From Phoenix dactylifera (Eukaryota; Streptophyta; Magnoliopsida; Arecales; Arecaceae), in the NCBI RefSeq assembly GCF_009389715.1, contig NC_052404.1, forward strand, positions 6,842,745 to 6,906,744: a stretch of 64,000 nucleotides of DNA. The letters run 5' to 3'. The stretch's first letter is position 1, and every line of letters starts with the position of its first letter. The translations under genes and the position numbers were made by a program. Below are positions 1 through 15,465 of the stretch, piece by piece. The notes under the pieces were generated by a model. It was not told where the DNA came from. It ran no database searches and saw only the letters and a list, made by a program, of their open reading frames with translations.

Positions 1-1667
1 CACTTCTTGAATGTGTCAAACACATCACTCTTATTTCTGATAGTGTATATCCAGACTTTGCGGGAGTAGTCATCAATAAAAGTGAGTAAATACCTAGATC
101 CACCCTTGGATGTAATTGGGGCTGGTCCCCATAGGTCAGAATGAATATAATCTAATATACCAGCTGTCCTGTGCACGCCTGTAGAAAAGCTGACCCTGTG
201 TTGTTTTCCGAACACACAATGCTCACAGAATCCAAGTGCACCAACCTTCTGACCACTTAGCAAACCACGTCTGCTCAGCTCCTGTAAACCCTTGTCTGAG
301 ATGTGGCCCAATCTCTGATGCCACAGGTGTGTCAACTGCTCAGTAGAAGACTGTACTGCTGAAGCCTGTCCAACTATTGTACTACCATCCAAATAGTAAA
401 GGGTCCCACACAATTTTCCTTTCAATAAAGTCAATACTCCTTTATTGATAGTTATTGATCCTCTACCCCATCTGCCCTCGAAACCTGCACTATCGAAGGC
501 ATGTACTGAGAGAAGGTTTCTCTTTAGTTGAGGAACATATCTGACATCGTCCAAAGTCACGACAGTGTTTGCATTAGATTTAATTTGAACTGTACCAACA
601 CCTTCCACTTTACAAATACCATCGTCTCCAAGAAGAACGGTGCCCCCCTCACATGATCTAAAAGAAGAGAACCAGTCCTTATGAGGTGTCATGTGGAAAG
701 ATGCTCCAGAGTCCACAATCCAAGTATCAGGATGACTGACACTGCAAGCAGCTGTAAATACTGCATCATTATCATTACTGTTGTGACCTGCTGATGAAAC
801 TGCAACCGTTGCCGAGTCTGAGACGGTTCCTTTATCCTTTTGTTCCCTCTCTTTCTTAGACTGTAGTAGTCTACATTCTGATTTCCAGTGGCCTGGTTTC
901 TTACAATAGTGACAAACACTTGGTCTTCTAGACCTAGACTTTGATCTGGTTTTGGATTTGCTTCTACCTTGTCCACCTTTCTTCTGCTCATCTCTACCTC
1001 TAACTATAAGTCCTTGAGCTGGAGTCTGAACTTGATGTTGTAGCTGTACTTTCAATCTAAGCTCATTGGATAACAAAGTAGCTTCTACCTCTTCAAGACT
1101 TATTGTCTCTTTTCCATAGAGCATAGTAGTAGTAATATGCTCAAAGGACTCAGGCAATGAGTAGATGAGGATCAAAGCCTTGTCTTCTTCATCTACTTCA
1201 ACACCAATATTTGATAAATCAAGTAGGAGCTTATTATACTCATCCAAGTGATCTTTGAGTGAAGTCCCTTCTGCCATACGAAATGTGTGCAACTTTCTCC
1301 TCAAATACAATCTATTAGTAAGGGATTTTGCCATATATAGACTCTCCAATTTTTCCCATACTCCCTTAGCTGTATCAAGATCCACAACATTTCGCAGGAC
1401 TTTATCACTCAAACCCGAAAACAAAGTTCCTAGTGCTCTCTCATTAATCTCTTCTTTGACAGCCTCATTATCTCCTGGGATTGCATCCATACCCTTGAGG
1501 GCTTTTGCTACATCCTCCTTAACCAACAGGTATTTCATTCTTACCTTCCATAGTGAGAAGTCCCCTGTGCCATCAAATACAGCCACTTCATGCCTTATGG
1601 TAGTGGAATGTGAAACAGAGGCCGAATCGTTAGCCCTAGATGAATTTTGTTGCCCAACAGTAGCTAT
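1..1667 (-). CDS. Ty1/Copia gag-pol polyprotein, 5' part (runs off left edge)
   Basis: This is the N-terminal half of a Copia polyprotein, which packages and integrates the element's own RNA. On the minus strand one frame stays open from near the primer-binding site to base 1. In order it shows a gag region (VAVFDGTGDFSLWKVRM near 1600-1560), a basic RS-rich stretch, a CCHC zinc knuckle CHYCKKPGHWKSEC (about 870-911), an aspartic protease site WIVDSGASFHMT (about 690-725), the GAG-pre-integrase motif HLWHQRLGHISDKG near 300-330, and the start of integrase (LDYIHSDLWGP near 140-170). I saw no internal stop in this half. There is no in-frame ATG ahead of the gag domain; codon ATA at 1667-1665 (GCT ATA GCT) sits where the start would be expected, and the first in-frame ATG (KVRM) lies inside gag. 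The rest of pol and the other LTR lie outside the window. Confidence 0.88.
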   Translation of the reverse strand, partial: MATVGQQNSSRANDSASVSHSTTIRHEVAVFDGTGDFSLWKVRMKYLLVKEDVAKALKGMDAIPGDNEAVKEEINERALGTLFSGLSDKVLRNVVDLDTAKGVWEKLESLYMAKSLTNRLYLRRKLHTFRMAEGTSLKDHLDEYNKLLLDLSNIGVEVDEEDKALILIYSLPESFEHITTTMLYGKETISLEEVEATLLSNELRLKVQLQHQVQTPAQGLIVRGRDEQKKGGQGRSKSKTRSKSRSRRPSVCHYCKKPGHWKSECRLLQSKKEREQKDKGTVSDSATVAVSSAGHNSNDNDAVFTAACSVSHPDTWIVDSGASFHMTPHKDWFSSFRSCEGGTVLLGDDGICKVEGVGTVQIKSNANTVVTLDDVRYVPQLKRNLLSVHAFDSAGFEGRWGRGSITINKGVLTLLKGKLCGTLYYLDGSTIVGQASAVQSSTEQLTHLWHQRLGHISDKGLQELSRRGLLSGQKVGALGFCEHCVFGKQHRVSFSTGVHRTAGILDYIHSDLWGPAPITSKGGSRYLLTFIDDYSRKVWIYTIRNKSDVFDTFKK

Positions 1668-1668
1668 A

Positions 1669-1680
1669 GCTCTGATACCA
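1669..1680 (-). other. Primer-binding site, initiator tRNA-Met type
   Basis: On the minus strand these bases read TGGTATCAGAGC, the standard Copia primer-binding site complementary to the 3' end of initiator tRNA-Met. It lies two bases inside the LTR edge and fixes the element's orientation as minus. Confidence 0.9.
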
Positions 1681-1682
1681 AT

Positions 1683-2419
1683 TGTTGGGATTAATGGGCA
1701 CAAAACTCACTGTATCCGGCTTACCAATTAACAATTGGACTCATTCAGGCATTCCATCAAACACATCACAGGCATGAAAAGATAAGCACAAAGACACCAA
1801 ATTTACGTGGTTCGGCAGCAAGTGCCTACATCCACGGGGAGGAGGAGCAATCCACTATGTCAATCTTCCCAATAGGGTACAAACATAGATACATAAGAGC
1901 CCAAAATATGGACTGACAAATGATCACAATAGGAGGCAAGATAAAACCAAATATAAAGCAAGAAACAACCTGATCGGATCACCCTTCTGCAGCCACAATG
2001 ATAGATCAAAAGTGTAGTATGCAAATCAACCTTTCTACGGCTCCAATGGTAGATCAAATGAGTATCAAAAACATACCTTCCCTTGTTGCATTTACTGTAA
2101 ACAGCAAAGAAGAAAGAGGCTCACGGAAACAGGGAAGTCACAGGAAGAAGCCACGGTTGAAGAAGGGAAGAAGGAAGAAAGCCTCCAGCGAGTGAAGACA
2201 AAGGGGAACCCAAGTTGGATGTTGCCAGGAGACCGAGAGCGCACAGGAGGATGAAGAAGATGGGTGCGGCGGCTGAAATCCCTTTCACCCTAAAACAAAA
2301 CAAAACCCTTCATCCCACGGGAAAAGAGGTAACATGTACCTTTTATATAATGAAATGTCATTTTGCAAATAGGTCCCTCTCAAAGCCACTATTTGGAGCA
2401 AAGTCCAAAATAGTCAACA
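1683..2419 (-). repeat. 5' LTR of the Copia element
   Basis: The 737-bp segment begins TGTTGGGA and ends with CAACA on the plus strand, giving the inverted TGTTG/CAACA ends typical of LTRs. It abuts the primer-binding site. Read on the minus strand, a TATA-like TTATATAAAAGG lies at 2339-2350 near the upstream end, as expected for an LTR promoter. The bases just beyond (2420-2424, AAGTG) should be one copy of the target-site duplication; the partner copy is outside the window. Confidence 0.85.
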
Positions 2420-2687
2420 AAGTGTAATAGTAATAGATAATTTTGTGCCTTGGTTTTTGCTAATGCAAGCCATTATATGTCGTTATGACGGCTGATGATG
2501 GCACAATAAATAGATAATTTTAAAAGAGTAATTCTTAGAAATTTTTGAATTTGATAACACTGCAAAAAAAAGGTTATAGTTTGAGGCCTTGGCATTTAGT
2601 GTTGGAGTAATGGTGCTATCAAAGCGGTGATCTGGATTTCCCAAGAGTAGTCTTTCCAGAAAGTATGTGCTTCCACAAAAATACTTG

Positions 2688-3164
2688 GGGCTTGTTTGGT
2701 TCGCGGAAAGCATTTTATCTCCTACGAATATGATTCCTGGGAAGCAGATTCCTAGGAAGAGAATACCTGAAATAAACATAACTTTTTTGGCATATTTGGT
2801 TAAACATAGGAAAGTGAAAGATTTACAAAGTGCTTATGTTTGGTTGACCATCCACTTTTCTGAAAAAATTATGTGTAATTCCTATTATACTCTTAATTAA
2901 AAAATGGGTCTTTAATGCCTCTTTAATGCTGAAGGGCCTTTTTGGGAAAAAATAAAATTGGAGTGATTCACACCTATTGGAAAAGTAATTTTTCCATGTT
3001 TCTCATGAAAAAGACTTTTCCATGAAATATGGGAATCATATTCCCATAGGAATACAACTTTTCCATCTCTCTCCTTTGAAAACTCCAACCAAATAAGAGG
3101 CATCTCATTATTTTTCCGTTGACCACACTTTCCCCCCTTCTTTTCCCACGAACCAAATGAGCCC
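2688..3164. mobile_element. Tourist/PIF-Harbinger-like MITE
   Basis: A 477-bp non-coding element. The left end reads GGGCTTGTTTGGTTCGCGG; the reverse complement of the right end reads GGGCTCATTTGGTTCGTGG. These imperfect inverted ends are flanked by a 3-bp direct repeat TTG (2685-2687 and 3165-3167). A 3-bp duplication with GGGC-TGTTTGG-like ends fits the Tourist/Harbinger group, although TTG is not the usual TWA target. No transposase is encoded. Confidence 0.65.
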
Positions 3165-4070
3165 TTGAATGCCATTGCCTGAAAGAATGCAGCTGGATTT
3201 CCAATTGCCTAAGTTTTCTTGGAATTAATAGGAATTCTTGCATTTTGCCTACTCTGAGAAGTACTGGATGGGACCACAATGTAACAGGGAATATAAATTT
3301 TCAGAACAGCTCGTATAGCATTCATTTTTTCAAAATGTGCAAGCATGCGACTGATCTTCCAAGAAGTTCCTGTTTTGGGTTTGAGGTGGAGTAATAAAGG
3401 GTCAAGTCTAAGTGTGACCGGTATAACAATAATGAGACGTTGTTGGGTTACAAATTTTTGATTCATGGACCATGCATGTCTAAAAATTTCGATCTAAGAT
3501 AATCATAGTGAGGATGGTTTTTATCATGTTGGTTGCTTTTGAGTCTTAATAGATGTGGACAAGTGATGGCTGAAACACATGTTTACATGGTGGCTTAGCA
3601 ACTGGTTGCTCTCTTCATCCGGAGTTACACAATGCACAAGTTAATGAATCTCTAATTTACTAGAATGTATATCCCTATGGAGCCAAGCCGGAACTGCTCC
3701 ATGTTGGGGCCATGGACTCCTTATCCTCGGAGCCAAGCCCAACGAGTGAATCCTGCCACGTATACTTTGAAACCCCCCTCCATGCATGACTGCTGGGCTC
3801 CGCGATTCGTGTCTGAAACCCGATCCCCAGTGGATAACTTCTGCATAGCTTCTCAAATCCGGTTTCGTACCTCGTAACGCACCTCCGTGCCGGGACCGGT
3901 GCCGGTGCCGGTGCCGCATTTACTTGCCACCCTCCTCCGTACCGTATCTCGAGTTCGCGAATCGCAAAATAATAATTAAATTGGCGAATAAAGTAAGACC
4001 GAGATCCAGAGCGAAGGTGATACGAAGCTAGCTCGCCTCCAGAATATATTCGGTAGGACGTGGATTCGCT

Positions 4071-4124
4071 GCCGAATCCATCTCTCCGTTTCATCCAGCC
4101 GAATCCATCTCTCCGTTTCATCCA
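4071..4124. repeat. 27-bp tandem duplication
   Basis: Two identical 27-bp copies beginning GCCGAATCCATCTCTCCG lie head to tail about 230 bp upstream of the epoxide hydrolase start codon. Confidence 0.85.
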
Positions 4125-4356
4125 ACCAAATCGACCGAGACGGATTCTTTTTTATCTTTTGGCGGTACATGGCGATATGTTATTGCATGGATTTGGTGCA
4201 TTAAATCCAGGTGATCCACCGAATCCTAAGGATACTGAAGTCGACGTAAAAATTTAGCCGTCAAGCGTCGTCGCAAATTTCCAACTAAATTAAGAGATAT
4301 CATTCCGTCCCCCCCCGAAAGGCCGCCCTCCGCGCCAGAGAAAGGGAGAGGAAGTG

Positions 4357-7286
4357 ATGGAAGGGATCACTCATCGGACGGTGGCGGTGAACGGGATCAA
4401 CATGCACATAGCGGAGAAGGGGGAGGGCCCGATGGTGCTCTTCGTCCACGGCTTCCCGGAGCTCTGGTACTCGTGGCGGCACCAGATGGTCGCCCTCGCC
4501 GGCCGCGGCTACCGTGCCGTCGCCCCCGACCTCCGCGGCTACGGCGACACCGACGCCCCGCCCTCCGCCACCGACTACACCATCTTCCACCTCGTTGGCG
4601 ATCTCGTCGCCCTCCTCGACGCCCTCGCCCTAGACCAGGTAACTGGTGCCCCCCCCCCCCCCCCCCCCCACTTCTCTCTCTCTATATCTTTATAATTATT
4701 TCTACTAATTGTTACTAATCCTTGAGATATCGACCGTATGGAAATCTGGAAGGTGTTTGTGGTGGGGCATGACTGGGGGGCGGTGGTGGCGTGGTGGCTC
4801 TGCATGCTGCGGCCGGACAGGGTGCGGGCGCTGGTCAACATGAGCGTCGCCTTCAGCCCCCGGAATCCGGCTCGTCGGCCTGTCGACTCGCTCAGAGCTT
4901 TATTTGGAGACGACCACTACATCTGCCGCTTCCAGGTATATATATATCTATATCATCGATTTTTGATTGAATTGTGACTCGTCACTAATTGTTGGCTCCC
5001 CGTCAACCCAAATTGATGATTACGCCCTGAGTTATTTATGGTTGATGTTTCATTATGAGCTGCTTATGGAACCATGTTTTCAATCATGTTATGGTGAATT
5101 CATCAACAAATGATAGACAGATCAGGTAATTTGGGATTTAAGGAATTACATGTGTGCGTAATCTGGATCATGGAGAAAGTTTTTAGAATAAAATGATTCA
5201 TCCAACCTGAGGAATAATAGCTTGTGACTGCAGAGTATTAGGTTAGGAATCAAGATTTCAGCTTACGGACCACAGTAGAGTTAATCTAGCAGCAATTTTT
5301 ATTCTTATTAACATCTTTATGGAGTTTTGGGACACTGATTTTTTGTGTCAGTGATTCTTCTGCTTAAAAAAGAATTAGTATGCCTGCGTCTCACGTCACA
5401 AACATGATCACAACATTTCTTGGGGGCAAAAAGGATTTCTGTTTTAGTTATTATTGTTCTGAAGTACGTATGTTCATGTTTTACTTTAGGATCCTCTGAC
5501 TGATTTAAGAATTGAACATATGGTTCTCCTCATCCAATAATCCTGATCCAGGCTTTACAATTCATTCATGGATCTACCGGATATATTTTTAATTTCTGGT
5601 ATCTACTTACTAGAAAAATATCAATTAAATGAAACATGCCCTCATATGAATATAAAGTTTGCATCTCTTCATTTGAATTCATTTCATTTTTTTCAAAGAA
5701 ATAATTGGAAGCTGTTACATATTAAATCGAAGTTGAATTTATGCATATAACCATTAATCCTTCGCTTATTTTTTTAAAAACAAGCCATTTGATTCCTTTT
5801 TCCAAAGGCATCTACGCCCATTATCAGTTCGTTTGGTTACCTTTGTTACTCAAAACTGGTACTAGACATTCTGCAGCTTAAGTTTTAAAATTGTTACATA
5901 TTTGAACTATGGTAAGTTCATCAAAACTTAATTTTGTTGCACATCATATTTCTTTTCTACAGTAAAATTGGGTGATGTTTGATATCCTATTCACAGTAAG
6001 GCTTTGCAGATTTACCGGTTGCATCATTTTCTGCCTGTCTGACAAAAATGTTGCATGATCGTACGGCAGGAACCTGGAGCAGTAGAAGCTGAATTTGCTC
6101 GTATTAGTACTGCATTGCTACTTAAGAAGTTCTTAGCATATCGCAAGCCAGAAGCACTCCTTGTTTCTAAGGAAAAAGGATTTGGAGGTTCCCCTGATAC
6201 TGAAATCACCTTGCCTTCATGGTTGACAGAAGAAGATGTAAACTATTACACTAGCAAATTTGAGAAGTCAGGATTTACTGGAGGATTAAACTACTATCGG
6301 TGTCTGAACTTGTATGTCACTACAACTTAGTCTACTTGAAAAGGCAGGATATCTTATGATTGAGCTGCATGACATACATATAAAGACTAAATTATTGCAT
6401 AATTGTATGACATGCTAGGAAAGAGGAATGTTATTTCACTGTGTTTAATCTAAAAGAAATAGATTATATTATAGACACTTGACATTTTTCCCTGGTAATG
6501 CGACCTTACCTGTGCAACTTCTCATTATTTTCATTTATAACCTTGTCATGAAAAATATCTGGTTTAATTGATACTGTTGAACTAGTGGATAATTTTGTGT
6601 AAGTCGGAGGTTTTCTAATGGCTGAATTCATGTTTTACCACAGCATCTTTATTCAACCTAATAGTGTTTTATTAGATCAACCCTTTATATTTTGTTCTTG
6701 GGATTTCAAGGCATTGCAGACATTTTTTGTTGATCTGAATTGTATTGGATTGGATTCTGTTTGAACTTTGCAGCTAAACTTAAGGTAAAACATCTTTTAA
6801 CAATGCACTCTCAGAACCATCATTAATCATTTTCCAAACAAGCCTTTTGATTTACATTCCATTAGAGAAGACCATGGAATCGAGAAATCTAATGACAGTA
6901 ATAAAGGTCAATTAGTAAACTCAAATTTATTTCAACTATAACTGTAGCACTGTTTGCTACAAAAAGTTCTAGTCGCCATTCCTCTATTTTTATTTATTTT
7001 GAAATTCTATCATTCGATGACTTCATCATTAATGTGCAGGAACTGGGAGCTCACAGCACCTTGGACTGGTGTCCAAATAAAAGTACCTGTGAAGTTTATT
7101 GTGGGGGACCTGGACCTAACGTACCATACCCCGGGGATCCAAGACTATTTACACAAGGGAGGTTTCAAAAGAGATGTTCCATTTCTTCATGATGTTGTTG
7201 TGATGCAAGGAGTGGGCCATTTCCTCAACCAGGAAAAGCCACATGAGATCTCTGATCATATATATGAGTTCATTCAAAAGTTCTGA
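4357..7286 (+). CDS. Soluble epoxide hydrolase (alpha/beta hydrolase), 4 exons
   Basis: Predicted to hydrolyse epoxides such as fatty-acid epoxides to diols in the cytosol (family knowledge). Exons: 4357-4638, 4753-4935, 6070-6311, 7040-7286, giving 317 aa, the usual size of plant enzymes. Every intron is GT..AG and the phases join exactly. Visible motifs: HGFPELWYSWRHQ (oxyanion loop, residues 31-43), nucleophile Asp101 in GHDWGA, cap-domain Tyr150 (HYICRFQEPG) and Tyr231 (NYYR), acid Asp261 in GDLDLTYHTPG, and His296 in GVGHFLNQEKP. The spacing matches potato StEH1 with a constant offset of four residues. The ATG at 4357 is chosen over a GTG just upstream. Exon 1 is very GC-rich while the introns are AT-rich. 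Intron 1 carries a 21-C tract close to its donor. The gene is convergent with the L18 gene. Function is secure at family level; the physiological substrate is unknown. Confidence 0.95.
4649..4669 (+). repeat. Poly-C tract in epoxide hydrolase intron 1
   Basis: Twenty-one consecutive C residues start 10 bp after the intron 1 donor (GT at 4639-4640) and are followed by a short CT run. Its length may vary between individuals or be a sequencing error. Confidence 0.9.
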
Positions 7287-8668
7287 TGTTCAAAGGCCAC
7301 GCTTGTTGTCCTGTGTTTTGCTTGAATCAAATTTGTGGAACCTGAAAGTTATTTGGCCTAATTGGTTCTGTAATTGTGGCTTACTTTTATGTTCCAATTT
7401 GGTACTCAATCCGACGTGCATGGAGTTTACCGAGATCTGTCGAAACATGAGAAATTCTATTGCTAATGGCATGCTGATGAGCCGGGATGTAGACTGGTCG
7501 GTCATTGTTGATACGAATCATGTAAGATTTCGAGAGAGCTGTCCAAGGGTCTGTTTGGTCGCCTGATTAGTGGTTCTGATGATAATTCGCAGTGGTCCGG
7601 GAACCAGTTGGGAGGAGAAGGCAGGGTGGACGAAGTATACTTTAAGAAGGCCAACGTACTCTTCAATCCAAACGAAGTATTTGGGAGAGCAAATTTAGAA
7701 AAAAAACTATGTAGACGATAGAGACCACAAAGGGAGATGCCAAGAAACCTACTTTGCCTGCTTCCAGATGCAGGTTGCCAACCAAAAACACGAGGAGATT
7801 TGGAATGAATAATACACTATTTTGACACAGATTTTTTTCCAAAAGAGAATCGTGTCTAAAGCATTGCTCTACGGCCATCATCAGAAAACCTGGAACCGTT
7901 GCCTGAACTTTTCCACTTGAATCCCCTGAACCATTTTTATTTTGCCATTGAAGTTAACAAGAACGTATGCTTAGCTTGACATTTCATCAAGTCAGCTCTT
8001 AATGTTCTAAGCACTTGCTCACAGCAGCCGAAATCATACAACACCCTTCACGAGCAATGAGCGTCAAGTTTTTCATTAAAGTAAAAATAGCATCGGTGTC
8101 AGCTAAAAGCCCTGTTCCATCCCGTCGCTGTATCTTCCACTAAACGTCTTAACTCACTTATCATTTACTCACCTATTTTGATTTAATCAGAGTAATTAAA
8201 AATGACACTATATATTGACAACCAAAGCATCAAATGGCTCGGACCACAACCAATCTCAGTGGCCAGATGACCTGAAGACCAGTAAACTGAACACTAATGC
8301 ATCTTTTTAAGGGTAAGAAATATGATTTGATGGACTCTCTTTCGACAATGGAAATCATTCACCAAATCATGTACGCTAGTTTACTCGGCTATGCATTTTA
8401 CCACAAAAAATGTGGAGGACCAAAGCAATATGAGAGAAAAACATTTTCTAGCATTAGGTGGAAAAGCATATCACAATCCAAATTGAAGTTTCTTAATGTA
8501 TATGATGGTGATCCGCATTCAAAAGACAAAGAAAATGAAATTACATGCCAGACTCGATAAAATCCTACCAAAAACTGAAACACACCAAAAATTTGCATGT
8601 CAACAATCGCCACTGCTAAAAACATCACCATTTGTTCTGCCTTTGGAACGAAAACAAGATAAACTGAC
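7287..8668. other. Intergenic region between two convergent genes
   Basis: Should hold the 3' UTRs of the epoxide hydrolase (from the left) and of L18 (from the right). I see no coding exon. A fragment GGTCTGTTTGGTCGC near 7547 resembles a Tourist end, but I could not find its partner. Confidence 0.5.
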
Positions 8669-12614
<3,946 letters not shown>

Positions 12615-15465
12615 GGCTAAAGCTCCTCCTCCGCTCCTTGGTCCCCTGCGGCGGCTTCGGTTCTAGGGTTTTGACGGCCCGCCCTCGACCCCTTTAAGGG
12701 TTTCGTATCAGGCGTATCCATAGTTAGGGACGGTTCGATTCTAAGTTGGGCATTCCGTTTGCAGGACTGAGAGTAGTTGATCCGAACCGTTGCCCTACTA
12801 AATCCAACGATCATCCAACGGCTTAGAAGCTTCTCACCGGATATGGCGAACCGTTGGATGGACGCGGCTTGCTTATCTGTGATGCGCCTCTCCAGTGGAT
12901 GCAAAACGGATCCGGGTTGTATCAGTGGGCCGGGTCAACCTGTTCTTGGGTCAAAAACCACGCTCAACTCAACCATGCCCCATTTGTAACCGGATTGAAA
13001 AATATAAGTTTATATTTATTTATGTAAATATTTTACAAACTTATACCTACATATCAATCCATTTAAGTTTTAGGCTTTTAGATGTCAATTTGTACATATA
13101 ATGAAAAGAAATCAAAATAGGATATGCAAAGAACATAAACAACAAATCAAATTTAACTTCAAAGAGTAATCGTAATTGCAGGCTTACGGGAGGACTGGCC
13201 TCCTTTTGAGTCACTCACGTCTTTTGGGAGACGAACAATGCTGCTGACTGAACAGCCTTCTATGCTACACACCATTCAGGTACTTTTTTTTGGGAGAGTA
13301 TTGAGTCTGCTCCTTTCCTCCTCTTTTCTAATTCTCGTATTTTTCTAGCTTTTCTTCTCATATTTCCTCACCGTCCAATCACTGGTGCCAGCTGTCCACC
13401 ACCTCCGACCCCGACCATGCCCTCTAGCAAAATCCCCAGCAATCTCGGCCTTCCTTTTCTCTTCTAAGAGAGGCAAAGCATGATTTCTCTCTCTCTTATT
13501 TCTCTCTTTTCCCTCTCTTCCTCTCTAAGAAGATCCATGGATCCCATTTCAGTATCCCATCTCCCTATCCTACGAACCCAAGTTGACCCCTGCAAAATGG
13601 TTCAGGCCGATCACCCTAATCTTTGTCGAGTATCATTGAAATTTACTATTGATGAACCCTGTCGATTGATCTTGGCCTTGATCGAATCCATGCTTCATGA
13701 TTAATTGATCGAATCACTTAGACCTGACCCACCCGAAGCCGTTGAATGCCCTTGCTCGGCTAACTGTTTCCTTTTCTGTTACTTTAATACTATTAGAATC
13801 ATTGAATATAAATTAATTTTACTTTTAATGTTTTAAATAGGTTTAGTTGATTCACCTAGTAATTTGGAAAGTTCAAAGAGGAAGAGATTAGTTGACCTTA
13901 CGCTTCTTATTGATTTACAAACTATCACATATTTTTCGTGCATATGGTCTGTCATTAATGAAATCATATTTTCTTAAAACAAGGATCACTATATATATTA
14001 TGAAAATTATGTTTTGTTATTAAAAAAAGTTTCGATGCATATTTTTAATGAAAATAGCTTATTTATAAAAATATGAATCTTATCATATTATTTAGTATTT
14101 TTTTCATCTACTTATGTGCGTGTTTTTTAAAAAAAAAGATATAAATATTTTAAAGGCTCTGAGATAGCTACGTATGATCTATTAGAATTAGAGAAGATTG
14201 ATACTTGGAGTTAGAATCCATACGAAATGTGATCCTGTCAGTGGATATAAAGTTGGCATATGAAATATGATACTTTATTGATTACGAAATATGACCCTGT
14301 CATAGCAAAAATAATGATTATAAATTTATTTGCAATATAAACTTGGAATCATGTTTATGAAATATGGAAGATTTGTTTATGCATAATTTGCCATATGACT
14401 TACTTTATCATACTATACTATAAAATTCTTTTTTTTTGTAACATTTATTATTTTTTAAATGATGCATTGTTCATAGAAAAACTTATACTTGATCCTATAA
14501 GGAAGTGTAAGTTTTACTTACTTGAGTTGAGTTGTGTAGCTCATATTATTATCTTTTTTTTTGTTTCTAGACGAAGAGAGTCGCTAGAAATAAAGAATAG
14601 TCTAGGCTTGAAGTTTGCACAACAAGCTTGACTGTTTTGTAGTAGAATTTTAGTTCTTTAATTAAGTATAAATTTGTAATTATAAATTTTGTGGTTAGAA
14701 GATTTGATATTTAAATTTAAATTTTTGATGCTCTGAACAAGCACTCATTTATTTATTTAGTAGATTAAGGATTTGAATCCTTTTGTTATACACTCGTTCG
14801 AAGTGGATTTATATACAAATTATAATTGTTAGCTTTTTATTATCACAGACGATATCTCTCAATAGCATAACCGTATTATGTTCCAGCTTTGAGGCTCGGC
14901 ATTATTCATATTATAAAAGATTGTCATATAACACTAAGTAACATATTAGAATGACCTTTAGTTTTCACCTACATTAGTGAATAATACAACGGAGGTGACT
15001 GAAATCGTTATAACAGCTGTTATAGTGGTTATAACACCATCACTTATAACTTTGCCCTCACTCACTTTTCCCATCCCCATATACAAATAATGTCATGTTT
15101 GCTGCATCCATCATATGTGACCAAAATTCACTATTTTCCAGCACACACTGTTTTGTTATCAGATAACTTCTAACAAAGATATAGATCATCTTAGCCAGTG
15201 GGATGGTAAATTCCTTCAGAAACTAAGGATGGAGCCACACAAATTATTACATAAATTACTGAAGACCACGTTAAATATCACTGTCATAAAGGGTTTACCT
15301 ATACATCCAAATCGAGCTTATAGGTTACATCAATTGAAGATATTTATGATTGTGTCCCCATAAAACCTTCATTAGTTTTTTTTTTTTTAATTTTGTGTGT
15401 GTGTAGAGAACATAATTTAAATGTATCATTGCAGATGGGGCTCCACATTCTGTTATTTCTCCAAA
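12615..15465. other. Spacer between L18 and the E2 acyltransferase gene
   Basis: The first 150 bp are the L18 leader and promoter. The rest is AT-rich and, apart from small chance ORFs, shows no gene I can support. A palindrome-rich stretch (GTTATAACAGCTGTTATA and relatives) lies near 15008-15045, and homopolymer T and GT runs near 15379-15405. The far right end should be the 3' UTR of the minus-strand E2 gene. Confidence 0.5.
12664..12671 (-). promoter_or_regulatory. Telo-box in the L18 leader
   Basis: The plus strand reads TAGGGTTT, i.e. AAACCCTA on the gene strand, about 50 bp upstream of the L18 ATG. A degenerate AAGGGTTT follows near 12697, and TTAGGGTTAGGG lies in intron 1 (about 12575-12586). 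Telo-boxes are characteristic of plant translation-machinery genes. Confidence 0.6.

Larger units (their letters stand above)
2420..4356. other. Spacer and upstream region of the epoxide hydrolase gene
   Basis: AT-rich spacer holding one Tourist-like element (listed separately). I see no convincing coding exon here. From about 3640 it becomes more GC-rich and holds a 27-bp direct duplication (4071-4097 and 4098-4124) plus short GTGCCG-type repeats near 3890-3915, all upstream of the plus-strand gene. Promoter position was not resolved. Confidence 0.5.

Noticed and set aside
1255..1731. 158-codon plus-strand frame overlapping the Copia gag
   Set aside because: It is the shadow of the minus-strand gag frame, which matches known gag, zinc-knuckle and protease motifs; the plus frame matches nothing and runs into the LTR.
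7540..7680. Possible Tourist-like end GGTCTGTTTGGTCGC
   Set aside because: No partner inverted end or duplication was found nearby.
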